64,000 bases of DNA, from contig NZ_CP182485.1 of assembly GCF_048282545.1 (NCBI RefSeq), forward strand, positions 2,046,001-2,110,000. Reading direction: 5' to 3'. Each line of letters opens with the position of its first letter. The first letter of the stretch is position 1. This stretch comes from Opacimonas immobilis. Lineage in GTDB: Bacteria > Pseudomonadota > Gammaproteobacteria > Enterobacterales > Alteromonadaceae. A program made the translations under genes and the position numbers. Under the pieces are notes generated by a model, which was not told the DNA's origin, searched no databases, and saw nothing but the letters and a program-made list of their open reading frames with translations. Below, in pieces: positions 1 to 7,933 of this stretch.

Positions 1-1
1 T

Positions 2-289
2 ATCAATGAAGCCACAGCACCTGCAATCAAAACTCAAGGCGGTCACGCTGAGCACCACGTAGCAGAAATCGAAGTATTGTGTTTACCTGCTGATTTACCG
101 GAGTTCATCGAAGTTGACTTAACAGAAGTTGCACTAGGTCAAACATTGCACTTATCCGACATCAAACTTCCTAAAGGTGTAGAGTCAGTTGAGTTAGCAA
201 AAGGTGAATCACACGACCTTGCAGTGGTTACTGTGAAAGCTGCTAAAGGCGCTGCTGCTGAAGCGGAAGGTGAAGCTGACGGCGAGTAA
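2..289 (+). CDS. rplY: 50S ribosomal protein L25 (Ctc family), C-terminal part
   Basis: This is the last 95 codons of a reading frame that enters from the left edge, so the start is not in the window. The sequence matches the C-terminal beta-rich domain of the long (TL5/Ctc) form of L25: a glycine/histidine stretch, then PADLPEFIEVDLTEVALG and HLSDIKLPKGV, typical of that domain. It ends in a low-complexity Ala/Glu/Gly tail. L25 binds 5S rRNA in the large ribosomal subunit. pth follows after 5 bases, the usual rplY-pth order, so the two are probably co-transcribed. Identification is firm for the domain; the 5S-binding N-terminal domain cannot be seen. Confidence 0.9.
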   Translation: MNEATAPAIKTQGGHAEHHVAEIEVLCLPADLPEFIEVDLTEVALGQTLHLSDIKLPKGVESVELAKGESHDLAVVTVKAAKGAAAEAEGEADGE

Positions 290-294
290 GACCG

Positions 295-879
295 TTGACT
301 AAGATCCAACTTATCGTGGGCCTGGGCAATCCAGGCCCCGAATATCAAAACACTCGGCACAATGCGGGTGAAATGTTTGTCTCATCTTTAGCCAAAACTT
401 TTGGCTGTACCCTATCCCCTGAAGCAAAGTTTTTTGGACTCACCGGTCGCACTCGTATCGCTGGTCAAGATGTGCGTTTACTGTACCCTACGACATTTAT
501 GAATCGCAGTGGTAAAGCAGTATCTGCCATCGCTAACTTTTACAAGATAGATGTGGCAAACATTTTAGTCGCGTTTGATGAATTAGACCTTCCTCCAGGA
601 GTGGCGCGATTCAAAGTAGGTGGTAGCTCTACGCAAAACGGAATTCGAGATATTGTCAGTGCGCTTGGCAATCAAAAAGATTTTTACCGTTTGCGTATAG
701 GTATTGGTCATCCCGGCCACAAAAGCAAAGTGACAGGGCATGTTCTAGGCAAAGCACCACACACCGAACAGACCAAAATTGACTCCAGTATTGATGAAGC
801 AATTCGCTGTACTGAAATATTATTAAAAGACGATTTAGTCACAGCACAGCAACGTCTGCACAGCTTTAGTGCTGAATAG
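295..879 (+). CDS. pth: Peptidyl-tRNA hydrolase with an atypical active-site loop
   Basis: Pth releases peptides from peptidyl-tRNAs that drop off the ribosome. The 194-residue length equals that of E. coli Pth. The N-terminal signature GLGNPGPEYQNTRHNAG gives the catalytic His (H22), PTTFMN (residues 65-70) and FDELDLPPG (94-102) give the Met and Asp of the site, and GIGHPG is present. The start is TTG at 295; it gives the family N-terminus MTKIQLIVGLGNPG directly, and no better ATG exists. Oddity: the near-universal loop GGGHGGHNG is here GGSSTQNG (residues 109-116), one residue shorter, with the conserved His replaced by Gln and the Asn kept. The His before DELDLPPG is Phe. The gene is only 5 bases downstream of rplY. 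Family assignment is certain; activity with this loop is inferred. Confidence 0.95.
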   Translation: MTKIQLIVGLGNPGPEYQNTRHNAGEMFVSSLAKTFGCTLSPEAKFFGLTGRTRIAGQDVRLLYPTTFMNRSGKAVSAIANFYKIDVANILVAFDELDLPPGVARFKVGGSSTQNGIRDIVSALGNQKDFYRLRIGIGHPGHKSKVTGHVLGKAPHTEQTKIDSSIDEAIRCTEILLKDDLVTAQQRLHSFSAE

Positions 880-917
880 ACGTTTTTTGTTGTGTGACGT
901 AATTTGAGGAATGACTT

Positions 918-2009
918 ATGGGTTTTAAATGTGGCATTGTTGGTTTACCCAATGTGGGTAAATCCACCCTATTTAATGCACTGACTAAAGCAGGTATCGA
1001 AGCAGCAAACTTTCCGTTTTGTACCATTGAACCAAATACCGGTGTTGTGCCTGTACCTGACCCTCGCTTAGACGCATTAGCAGACATCGTCAATCCACAA
1101 AAGGTCATTCCAACCACGATGGAGTTTGTCGACATTGCGGGATTAGTCGAAGGCGCTTCAAAAGGCGAAGGTTTAGGCAATAAGTTTTTAGCAAACATCC
1201 GTGAAACGGATGCTATTGGTCATGTAGTGCGTTGTTTTGATGATGAAAACATCGTTCACGTTGCGGGTAAAGTCGATCCTGCTGAAGACATTGATGTCAT
1301 CAACACCGAACTTGCTCTGGCTGACCTTGATAGTGTAGACCGTGCCATTATCCGTGTGGGTAAACGCGCAAAAGGCGGTGATAATGATGCAAAGTTCGAA
1401 TTAAAGGTCTTAGAAAAGATCAAGCCTCATCTTGATGAAGGCCAACTTTTACGCAGCGTTCCATTAGAGAAAGAAGAACACGCCGCCATTGCTTACATGA
1501 ACCTACTTACGTTGAAACCAACCATGTATATCGCTAATGTCAACGAAGACGGTTTTGACAACAATCCATATTTAGATAAGGTATGTGAGATCGCTGCAGG
1601 TGAAAACGCTGTCGTCGTAGTGGTCTGTGCTGTAATCGAAGCAGAAATTTCTGAGTTAGAAGATGAAGATAAAGCCGAATTTTTATCAGAAATGGGATTG
1701 GATGAGCCGGGTTTAAATCGAGTGATCCGCGGTGGCTATAATTTACTGACATTAGAAACTTATTTTACTGCAGGGGTCAAAGAAGTTCGTGCATGGACCT
1801 ATCCCATCGGTTCGACTGCGCCACAAGCTGCAGGTAAAATTCACACAGACTTTGAAAAAGGCTTTATTCGCGCTGAAGTGATCGGCTTCGATGACTACAT
1901 TGAGTGCAAAGGTGAAGCCGGTGCCAAAGACGCTGGCAAATGGCGACTGGAAGGCAAAGATTACATCGTAAAAGACGGTGATGTGATTCATTTCCGCTTC
2001 AATGTTTAA
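918..2009 (+). CDS. ychF: Redox-regulated ATPase YchF (EngD, Obg family)
   Basis: This 363-residue protein has the usual YchF length and architecture. An Obg-type nucleotide-binding domain carries the P-loop GLPNVGKST (about residues 9-17) and the DxxG motif in FVDIAGLV. In place of NKxD it has NVNED, the change that lets YchF prefer ATP over GTP in characterised members. A coiled-coil insertion and a C-terminal TGS domain (the part after YFTAGVKEVRAWTYP) follow. YchF binds ribosomes and affects oxidative-stress responses in other bacteria. The ATG at 918 has TGAGGAATGACTT just upstream as a Shine-Dalgarno. It lies 38 bases after pth in the conserved pth-ychF pair and is closed by the terminator at 2027-2053. 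Confidence 0.97.
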   Translation: MGFKCGIVGLPNVGKSTLFNALTKAGIEAANFPFCTIEPNTGVVPVPDPRLDALADIVNPQKVIPTTMEFVDIAGLVEGASKGEGLGNKFLANIRETDAIGHVVRCFDDENIVHVAGKVDPAEDIDVINTELALADLDSVDRAIIRVGKRAKGGDNDAKFELKVLEKIKPHLDEGQLLRSVPLEKEEHAAIAYMNLLTLKPTMYIANVNEDGFDNNPYLDKVCEIAAGENAVVVVVCAVIEAEISELEDEDKAEFLSEMGLDEPGLNRVIRGGYNLLTLETYFTAGVKEVRAWTYPIGSTAPQAAGKIHTDFEKGFIRAEVIGFDDYIECKGEAGAKDAGKWRLEGKDYIVKDGDVIHFRFNV

Positions 2010-2026
2010 CAACAATCGTCAAGCAC

Positions 2027-2053
2027 AAAAGGTCGGGGTTACCGGCCTTTTTT
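2027..2053 (+). terminator. Intrinsic terminator after ychF
   Basis: An AAAAGGTCGG arm, a short GGTTA-type loop and a CCGGCCTTTTTT arm form a GC-rich hairpin followed by six T residues, 18 bases after the ychF stop. It separates the rplY-pth-ychF unit from the tRNA promoter downstream. Confidence 0.85.
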
Positions 2054-2136
2054 GTACAGCCAAATCCTATAAAACATCACTGATCACTCAATATTTAATC
2101 AAGATGCTTATTTTGCCAACTATTTAGCAAAAAAGG

Positions 2137-2165
2137 TTGACGCAAGCATTCGATATGTCCATAAT
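2137..2165 (+). promoter_or_regulatory. Sigma-70 promoter of the tRNA array
   Basis: TTGACG at 2137-2142 and CATAAT at 2160-2165 are separated by exactly 17 bases, each one mismatch from consensus. A GC-rich discriminator (ACGCGCC) follows, as in stringently controlled stable-RNA promoters. The first tRNA begins about 35 bases after the predicted start point. No other convincing promoter lies between the ychF terminator and the tRNAs. Confidence 0.75.
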
Positions 2166-2207
2166 ACGCGCCACTTCCAAGACACAGATTGTACTTGGAA
2201 CTACCAA

Positions 2208-2284
2208 GGCTACGTAGCTCAGCTGGTTAGAGCACATCACTCATAATGATGGGGTCGCAAGTTCGAATCTCGCCGTAGCCACCA
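2208..2284 (+). tRNA. tRNA-Met (anticodon CAT)
   Basis: A 77-base cloverleaf: acceptor GGCTACG pairs with CGTAGCC, the D arm is AGCTCAGCTGGTTAGAGC, and the anticodon loop is CTCATAA with CAT. The T arm has GTTCGAATC and the 3' end is an encoded ACCA. The G1-C72 pairing marks it as elongator Met or an Ile2-type tRNA; a lysidine-modified CAT-Ile tRNA cannot be excluded by reading alone. It is the first gene of a four-tRNA array. Confidence 0.9.
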
Positions 2285-2314
2285 TTTTACTTTTTGTAAA
2301 ATGACCAGAGAAAT

Positions 2315-2399
2315 GCGGGAGTGGTGGAATTGGTAGACACGCTGGATTTAGGTTCCAGTGCTTCACGGCGTGAGAGTTCAAGTCTCTCCTTCCGCACCA
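2315..2399 (+). tRNA. tRNA-Leu (anticodon TAG)
   Basis: This is an 85-base class II tRNA with a long variable arm. The acceptor GCGGGAG pairs with CTTCCGC (one wobble), and the anticodon stem-loop CTGGA-TTTAGGT-TCCAG has anticodon TAG. The T loop is GTTCAAG and CCA is encoded. It lies 30 bases after tRNA-Met; that spacer can itself fold as ATTTTAC-TTTTT-GTAAAAT, a plausible processing element. Confidence 0.93.
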
Positions 2400-2404
2400 T
2401 CTGC

Positions 2405-2480
2405 TGGGGTATAGCCAAGTTGGTAAGGCAGCGGGTTTTGATCCCGCCATTCGTAGGTTCGAGTCCTGCTACCCCAGCCA
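2405..2480 (+). tRNA. tRNA-Gln (anticodon TTG), first copy
   Basis: A 76-base tRNA: acceptor TGGGGTA pairs with TACCCCA, the anticodon stem-loop GCGGG-TTTTGAT-CCCGC has TTG, the T loop is GTTCGAG, and GCCA closes the encoded 3' end. It begins 5 bases after tRNA-Leu, so it is clearly part of the same transcript. Confidence 0.95.
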
Positions 2481-2509
2481 TCTCTCTACTGTATCATTCA
2501 TGTATCCAC

Positions 2510-2585
2510 TGGGGTATAGCCAAGTTGGTAAGGCAGCGGGTTTTGATCCCGCCATTCGTAGGTTCGAGTCCTGCTACCCCAGCCA
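2510..2585 (+). tRNA. tRNA-Gln (anticodon TTG), second identical copy
   Basis: Every one of the 76 bases agrees with the copy at 2405-2480, which begins 105 bases upstream; the 29-base spacer between them is unrelated to the other flanks. This is a tandem duplication for gene dosage, a common arrangement for this tRNA in gammaproteobacteria. No clear hairpin terminator follows before the next gene. Confidence 0.95.
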
Positions 2586-2676
2586 TGAATTGCACAGATA
2601 TTCTCGAAACCATATCGTTATTAGTCTATTTGTTTTATAATCATTTTAATAATTAGAATAAATCTCCACTAATCAC

Positions 2677-4080
2677 ATGATCCACGATATTGTTGCCTTT
2701 ATTAATAACATCCTTTGGGGTGACGGCCAGATTTTGATCTACATGCTATTGCTTGCAGGCATTTGGTTCACCTGGCGTCTTCGTCTATTACAAGTCATTG
2801 ACTTCAAACACATGTTTAGCCTACTCAAAGGCTCTACTGCATCTGATAGCCGTGGAATATCATCCTTTCAAGCACTTTGTACATCCCTTTCTGCTCGCGT
2901 GGGAACAGGCAACCTCGCTGGAGTCGCCGTGGCGATTTCTCTTGGTGGTGCTGGTGCTGTATTTTGGATGTGGGTGATTGCGTTTTTGGGCATGGCCACA
3001 GGCTATGCTGAAAGTGTTTTAGGTCAAGTGTATAAGGTCAAAGATGCCAACGGTGAGTTTCGTGGGGGACCCGCTTATTATATCAAACAAGGCTTAAACC
3101 AATCCTGGCTCGCAATTACCTTTTCGTTATGTTTATTTTTGGGGTATGGGTTTATTTTTTCGGCAGTGCAAGCCAACACCATTACCGATGCTCTGAATAA
3201 TGCCTACGACATTGATACGCTTTATTCTGGATTAGTTATTATTACCCTTGCCGGATTAATTGTGGTGGGCGGTCTCAAAACCATCGCGCGTTTTGCCGAA
3301 TGGATTGTGCCTTTTATGGGCCTTGCGTATGTGGCTGTTGCCTTGGTAATCACCGTCATCAATATTGATTTGTTGCCTTCGGTATTATGGCAAATTATCG
3401 CAGGTGCGTTTGGTTTGGAAGAAGCTGCAGCAGGAACGTTTGCTGCTGCCGTCAAGTACGGGGTCATGCGCGGCTTATATTCGAACGAAGCTGGCTCTGG
3501 TTCAGTGCCACATGCAGCCGCCGCCGCTACGCCCCACCCTAACCATCCAGCCTCACAAGGCTATATCCAGATGCTTGGTGTTTTTATTGACACGATGATT
3601 CTGTGTACTGCAACTGCGTTCATTATTCTGCTCGCTGGTGGTGGTCAGTCAGAGCAAATGGAAGGCATTCGTTTAACTCAAACGTCAATGAGCTTTCATT
3701 TAGGCGATGTAGGAGCTGATTTCGTTGCCGCTGCTATTGCTCTATTTGCCTTTACCTCAGTGGTAGCAAACTATGCCTATGGTGAATCTAACTTACATAT
3801 CTTTAAACTGGACAACAAAATTGGCCGCTGGGCTTATACCGCTGGGTATCTGGCGATGATTTTGTGGGGTTCAATGGCAGCTCTGCCAAAAGTCTGGGCC
3901 GCAGCCGATATGGCTTTAGGTTTGATGACGGTCATCAATATCATCGCAATCGTCTGGCTGACCCCCACTATTGTGAGTATCAGTCGCGATTATATTAACA
4001 AACGCAAATCTGGACAGAGCATGGCATATAAAGCCGGAGACTGCGAGATCCAAGGCGAGTCTGAAAAAGGTATTTGGTAA
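2677..4080 (+). CDS. Sodium:alanine/glycine symporter (AGCS family)
   Basis: A 467-residue inner-membrane protein with around ten or eleven hydrophobic segments, the usual AGCS size. Family signatures visible are SARVGTGNLAGVAVAISLGG (about residues 69-88), FRGGPAYYI (about 128-136) and SNEAGSGSVPHAAAAA, the Asn/Glu/Gly segment that lines the amino-acid and Na+ site in the family. It imports small neutral amino acids with Na+ (or H+); alanine or glycine is the likely substrate but cannot be decided here. The ATG at 2677 has only a weak Shine-Dalgarno. It follows the tRNA array by 91 bases and runs tail to tail into the TraB-like gene with 3 bases between stops. Confidence 0.92.
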   Translation: MIHDIVAFINNILWGDGQILIYMLLLAGIWFTWRLRLLQVIDFKHMFSLLKGSTASDSRGISSFQALCTSLSARVGTGNLAGVAVAISLGGAGAVFWMWVIAFLGMATGYAESVLGQVYKVKDANGEFRGGPAYYIKQGLNQSWLAITFSLCLFLGYGFIFSAVQANTITDALNNAYDIDTLYSGLVIITLAGLIVVGGLKTIARFAEWIVPFMGLAYVAVALVITVINIDLLPSVLWQIIAGAFGLEEAAAGTFAAAVKYGVMRGLYSNEAGSGSVPHAAAAATPHPNHPASQGYIQMLGVFIDTMILCTATAFIILLAGGGQSEQMEGIRLTQTSMSFHLGDVGADFVAAAIALFAFTSVVANYAYGESNLHIFKLDNKIGRWAYTAGYLAMILWGSMAALPKVWAAADMALGLMTVINIIAIVWLTPTIVSISRDYINKRKSGQSMAYKAGDCEIQGESEKGIW

Positions 4081-4083
4081 CAT

Positions 4084-4941
4084 TTACCTTAATTGTGTCA
4101 CTGAATATCCTTTGGCTTCGAGCATGGTAAGTACACTGTGCTCGCCAGCCAAATGCAAACCACCTACCAAGACCAATTCAGTATTATTATCTTCAAACAT
4201 GGCTTCAATTTGAGGCACCCAACGCATATTGCGGTCTTTCAATAGTAATTGATACATTCGTGGGAATTCTCTCGGCATATCCGCAATGCCGATCTCCGCC
4301 ATTGCTTTCATATTACCACTGCGCCAAGCCGCTAACATGCCGTCTAATAACGTTTTAGCGGTAGCAGTTTCAGTCACAGAATAGGAGATAAATAAGTCTT
4401 CTTGGCCTTCAGCCATGCCCATCATCATTGTCAGCTGCTCTTGAGGAGATTCTAGCCATGCAATGTCTTTACTATCTTGGTTCGCTTTATCAAAAAAGAT
4501 TTTATCAACACCTGGTTGGGTTAAACCCAAGATTTGCAGTTCTATAAACGTTATTGCTGTCCCTAATAATGCAGGCTTCATTGGTAAAAAATTCTCAATT
4601 GGGATACCGCGTTGTTGTAAGTGTGATTTGACCAATGCCACTGTTTCAGGTGTCAGTACATCCTCAAAAGTGCGACCATCTTGAAAACTCATACTCTGCA
4701 TCATTAATTGTTGAAATTGCTGAGTTTCCATAAAAGCCAAATCCGATTCAAAAATCAGCTCATCGCTCAAGGCGTAAATTTCTTCGAATAATATTGGCAA
4801 AGGTAATTCAGAGGCTGGTAAAACATGCACCGTACCTCCTATATAGAGAATGTCGCCATCTGGTGCTTTGACTTGCCAGATGGAAGTGGCTGAGGCATTT
4901 GTTGAAAGGAAGAGTAAAACAGTAAATAGCAACGATTTCAT
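4084..4941 (-). CDS. TraB/GumN-family secreted protein
   Basis: This 285-residue protein begins with a clear Sec signal peptide (KSLLFTVLLFLSTNASA), so it is periplasmic or outer-membrane associated. The mature part opens with IWQVKAPDGDILYIGGTVH, and near the C-terminus has LVLVGGLHLAGEHSVLTML. These paired GGxxH segments define the TraB/PrgY/GumN family, related to Tiki-type metalloprotease folds. The precise role of bacterial members is not established, so no reaction is assigned. It is the third gene of a minus-strand group after ubiF and the 57-residue membrane protein, with a 39-base gap. It is convergent with the AGCS symporter. Confidence 0.85.
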   Translation of the reverse strand: MKSLLFTVLLFLSTNASATSIWQVKAPDGDILYIGGTVHVLPASELPLPILFEEIYALSDELIFESDLAFMETQQFQQLMMQSMSFQDGRTFEDVLTPETVALVKSHLQQRGIPIENFLPMKPALLGTAITFIELQILGLTQPGVDKIFFDKANQDSKDIAWLESPQEQLTMMMGMAEGQEDLFISYSVTETATAKTLLDGMLAAWRSGNMKAMAEIGIADMPREFPRMYQLLLKDRNMRWVPQIEAMFEDNNTELVLVGGLHLAGEHSVLTMLEAKGYSVTQLR

Positions 4942-4980
4942 AAAACTTGTCCGTGTAAATTATCACGAACACAATATAGG

Positions 4981-5154
4981 CTAAAACGCGAGCATTACCA
5001 ACTGTACTATCAACATGATCATGATCAACGGCCAGATAAACCGGCTGATTTTACTTGTGGTCTCATCACTGACTCGAAGATTGGATTTTTCAATCATGGG
5101 AATAAATATAATTAATGCAAGAAACAAGACACCTAATAAGACGAGTACCTCCAT
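4981..5154 (-). CDS. Small two-helix membrane protein, unknown function
   Basis: A 57-codon frame. It starts MEVLVLLGVLFLALIIFIP, a first hydrophobic helix. A polar linker with EKSNLRVSDETTSK follows, then a second helix, FIWPLIMIMLIVQLVMLAF, up to the stop. Support for translation is strong: the Shine-Dalgarno AAGGAG sits 6 bases before the ATG, and its first bases are the TAA stop of ubiF (TAAGGAG), so ribosomes ending ubiF would be delivered to this start. It lies between ubiF and the TraB/GumN gene on the same strand. No family is recognised. The coupling suggests a product made in fixed ratio to UbiF, possibly tied to ubiquinone synthesis at the membrane, but that is inference. Confidence 0.75.
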   Translation of the reverse strand: MEVLVLLGVLFLALIIFIPMIEKSNLRVSDETTSKISRFIWPLIMIMLIVQLVMLAF

Positions 5155-5164
5155 AAAGGGCTCC

Positions 5165-6334
5165 TTACTTTAAACCCATGGCGTGTTTGATAACCTGACG
5201 TTTTGCCAAACCACCGTGCTGTGCTAAAAACAAGCCAAGATTCCGCAACGGCTTTAAGATGACATTGGTATTTGAAAATAGATGATACAACACATCCATG
5301 CTATTCATCATTTGGCCATTGGCCGCTTGTCGTGGTAATTGGTAATAGCGCTTAAGAGATTTTTGTTCCGCAATGACACCCAATAAACAGCGCACATCAG
5401 CAAAGCCCAGATTGACGCCCTGCCCGGCTAACGGATTGATGGCATGTGCCGCATCGCCAATCAAAATCACTTTATCTTTAACATAGTGCTGTGCATGCAT
5501 ACGCACGAGTGGGAAACGTGCTTTGTCCAACACTTCAAACTCGCCAACTTCTTTAGGAAAATGTGCTTTTATCGCTTGGGTGAGTTCTTGAACGGTCATT
5601 AGTTCAAGCTCAGCCAAACGTTGCGGCGAATCATACCAAATTAAACTGGCATATTGTTCGTGCATGGGCAAAAACGCCACTGGCCCAGAGGGTTTGAACG
5701 CTTGCCAAGTCAATGCTTGCGCCGCTTGAGCTTGCTCCTCAGAAGCATAGTGGTTGCGCACAGTAATCCCCATTGCTTGTTGATCGTATTCCCAGCCGAC
5801 CGTCGCAATACCAGTTTGTTTGCGAACTTGCGAATGCACACCATCGGCAGCGATGATCCAATTGCCTTGGAGCCTCTTTCCTGATTCAGTTTGAACTACG
5901 GCATTGGCTGAATCAATAAAGGAAGCTTTGTCATGCATGACGGTAATGAGTTTTTCATCTTCCATCGCTTGAGCTAAGCCGAGTTGAGTAATGCGATTTT
6001 CGACAAAATATCCCAGTAATGATTGACCGACTTCACTGGCATCGAATTGTGTTTTGGCCCAACTTTCTTCCCATACTGCGAGAGAAGAATATGGTTGAAC
6101 ACGCATAGCTGTAATATGTTTCCACGCGCCCAAATCGTCCAATAATTGTACACTGGCCATAGCTAAAGCAGACATCCTCAAGTCAGGCCCTTGATCGGAA
6201 GCAAATTCACTGGCAGGAAATGCTTCCAAGACAATGACACTGTGGCCAAGTTGAGCCAAGCCTAAGGCTGCGGCCGAGCCCACCATACCGCCACCTACGA
6301 CGATATAATCTGCGTTGTGCACTGCTTGGGTCAT
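5165..6334 (-). CDS. ubiF: 2-octaprenyl-3-methyl-6-methoxy-1,4-benzoquinol hydroxylase
   Basis: A 389-residue FAD-dependent aromatic monooxygenase of the UbiH/UbiF/VisC family, which hydroxylates the ubiquinone ring at C6. The FAD-binding motif GGGMVGSAAALG is at residues 14-25, the DG motif AADGVHSQVR at 163-171, and the second FAD motif GDAAHAINPLAGQGVNLG at 293-310. The C-terminal GLAKRQVIKHAMGLK resembles E. coli UbiF more than UbiH. The ATG at 6334 is chosen over one 8 codons upstream because AGGAG lies 8 bases before it. It is divergent from miaB, exactly as in E. coli, and its stop overlaps the ribosome site of the small membrane protein behind it. Confidence 0.93.
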   Translation of the reverse strand: MTQAVHNADYIVVGGGMVGSAAALGLAQLGHSVIVLEAFPASEFASDQGPDLRMSALAMASVQLLDDLGAWKHITAMRVQPYSSLAVWEESWAKTQFDASEVGQSLLGYFVENRITQLGLAQAMEDEKLITVMHDKASFIDSANAVVQTESGKRLQGNWIIAADGVHSQVRKQTGIATVGWEYDQQAMGITVRNHYASEEQAQAAQALTWQAFKPSGPVAFLPMHEQYASLIWYDSPQRLAELELMTVQELTQAIKAHFPKEVGEFEVLDKARFPLVRMHAQHYVKDKVILIGDAAHAINPLAGQGVNLGFADVRCLLGVIAEQKSLKRYYQLPRQAANGQMMNSMDVLYHLFSNTNVILKPLRNLGLFLAQHGGLAKRQVIKHAMGLK

Positions 6335-6489
6335 GCGCTGAACTCCTGAGAAAAACAAGGTTAATCCTTATACGTAAGAAACCCTATTATGTGTCACTCG
6401 TGATCCTTGCGCAATACTAGTCTTTGTGAACAATGTCCTGTAAAATCACGATGTTTTTCGATTCTTTGCATACAAGGTCAATACGACAG

Positions 6490-7917
6490 ATGAGCCAAAA
6501 ACTCTATATCAAAACTTGGGGCTGCCAAATGAACGAGTACGACTCGGAAAAAATGGCCGACTTACTCGACTCAACACATGGATATTCGGTTGCCGAAACG
6601 GCCGAAGAAGCAGATGTGATTTTGCTGAACACCTGTTCAATTCGCGAAAAAGCCCAAGAGAAGGTATTTCATCAACTCGGACGTTGGAAAAACCTCAAAA
6701 AATCCAACCCTGACCTTATTATTGGTGTAGGCGGTTGTGTTGCTTCTCAAGAAGGCGATCATATTCGTCAACGCGCACCGTATGTCGATATTATTTTTGG
6801 TCCACAAACCCTGCATCGTTTACCAGAGATGATCAATGACATCAAAGACGGTAAACCGGCTGTTGTGGATATCTCTTTTCCTGAAATAGAAAAATTTGAC
6901 CGTTTGCCTGAGCCTCGCGCTGAGGGGCCAACAGCATTTGTTTCTATCATGGAAGGCTGTTCAAAATACTGCACATTTTGTGTAGTACCTTACACTCGCG
7001 GTGAGGAAGTCTCCCGCCCTGTTGATGATGTGCTATTTGAAATTGCGCAACTCGCAGAACAAGGCGTTCGTGAAGTCAACTTGTTAGGCCAAAACGTGAA
7101 TGCCTATCGCGGTGACCATCACGACGGAAGCGTCTGTCGTTTTGCTGAATTACTCGAACTGGTCGCATCCATTGACGGAATTGACCGTATTCGCTATACC
7201 ACTTCTCATCCGGTTGAATTTACCGATGATATTATCGCAGCATATGACAGTATTCCAGAACTAGTAGATCATTTGCACCTTCCTGTGCAAAGTGGCTCGG
7301 ATCGTATTTTAAACTTTATGAAACGTGGACACACGGCAATCGAATACAAATCAAAAATCCGCGCATTGCGTAAAATCCGTCCAAACCTTTCTATGTCTTC
7401 TGACTTTATCATTGGTTTTCCTGGTGAAACCCAGGCCGATTTTGCAGACACGATGAAATTGATTGATGACATTGGTTACGACTTGAGCTTCAGTTTTATC
7501 TACTCAGCTCGTCCAGGTACACCGGCTGCGGACATCGTGGATGACGTCTCTGAAGATGAGAAAAAACAGCGTTTGTATATTTTGCAGGACCGTATTAATC
7601 AATCTGCACAGCGTATCGCACGCAACATGCTCGATACAGAGCAGCGTGTCTTGGTGGAAGGTCCATCCAAGAAAAATCCAATGGAGCTCACCGGTCGTAC
7701 TGAAAACAATCGTGTAGTCAATTTTGAAGGCTCACCCGATATGATTGGTCAGTTTGTGGATGTTAAGGTCACTGATGTCTATACCAATTCATTGCGTGGC
7801 GACGTTATACGCCGTGAATGTGATATGGGGCTACGTGTCGCCATATCACCACAAAGCATCCTTGCCAAACAACAAGACTCATTAGGTGTGCAGATCGTCA
7901 CGCCTAAGTTTGCATAA
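6490..7917 (+). CDS. miaB: tRNA-2-methylthio-N6-dimethylallyladenosine synthase
   Basis: A radical-SAM methylthiotransferase that converts i6A37 to ms2i6A37 in tRNAs reading UNN codons. The 475-residue protein has the N-terminal MTTase domain with cluster cysteines C12, C49 and C83, the radical-SAM motif C157-x3-C161-x2-C164 in EGCSKYCTFCVVPYTRG, and a C-terminal TRAM domain. The start MSQKLYIKTWGCQMNEYDSEK is the conserved one; the frame runs 19 codons further upstream but that stretch is unlike the family and is rejected. It is the first gene of miaB-ybeZ-ybeY-corC-lnt. Confidence 0.97.
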   Translation: MSQKLYIKTWGCQMNEYDSEKMADLLDSTHGYSVAETAEEADVILLNTCSIREKAQEKVFHQLGRWKNLKKSNPDLIIGVGGCVASQEGDHIRQRAPYVDIIFGPQTLHRLPEMINDIKDGKPAVVDISFPEIEKFDRLPEPRAEGPTAFVSIMEGCSKYCTFCVVPYTRGEEVSRPVDDVLFEIAQLAEQGVREVNLLGQNVNAYRGDHHDGSVCRFAELLELVASIDGIDRIRYTTSHPVEFTDDIIAAYDSIPELVDHLHLPVQSGSDRILNFMKRGHTAIEYKSKIRALRKIRPNLSMSSDFIIGFPGETQADFADTMKLIDDIGYDLSFSFIYSARPGTPAADIVDDVSEDEKKQRLYILQDRINQSAQRIARNMLDTEQRVLVEGPSKKNPMELTGRTENNRVVNFEGSPDMIGQFVDVKVTDVYTNSLRGDVIRRECDMGLRVAISPQSILAKQQDSLGVQIVTPKFA

Positions 7918-7933
7918 TTTTTTAGAGGCATTT

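Noticed and set aside
2321..2656. A 111-codon open frame across the tRNA-Leu and tRNA-Gln genes, with an internal repeat
   Set aside because: It is an artefact of the tRNA sequences: the repeat is the duplicated tRNA-Gln, and the frame has no ribosome site or family.
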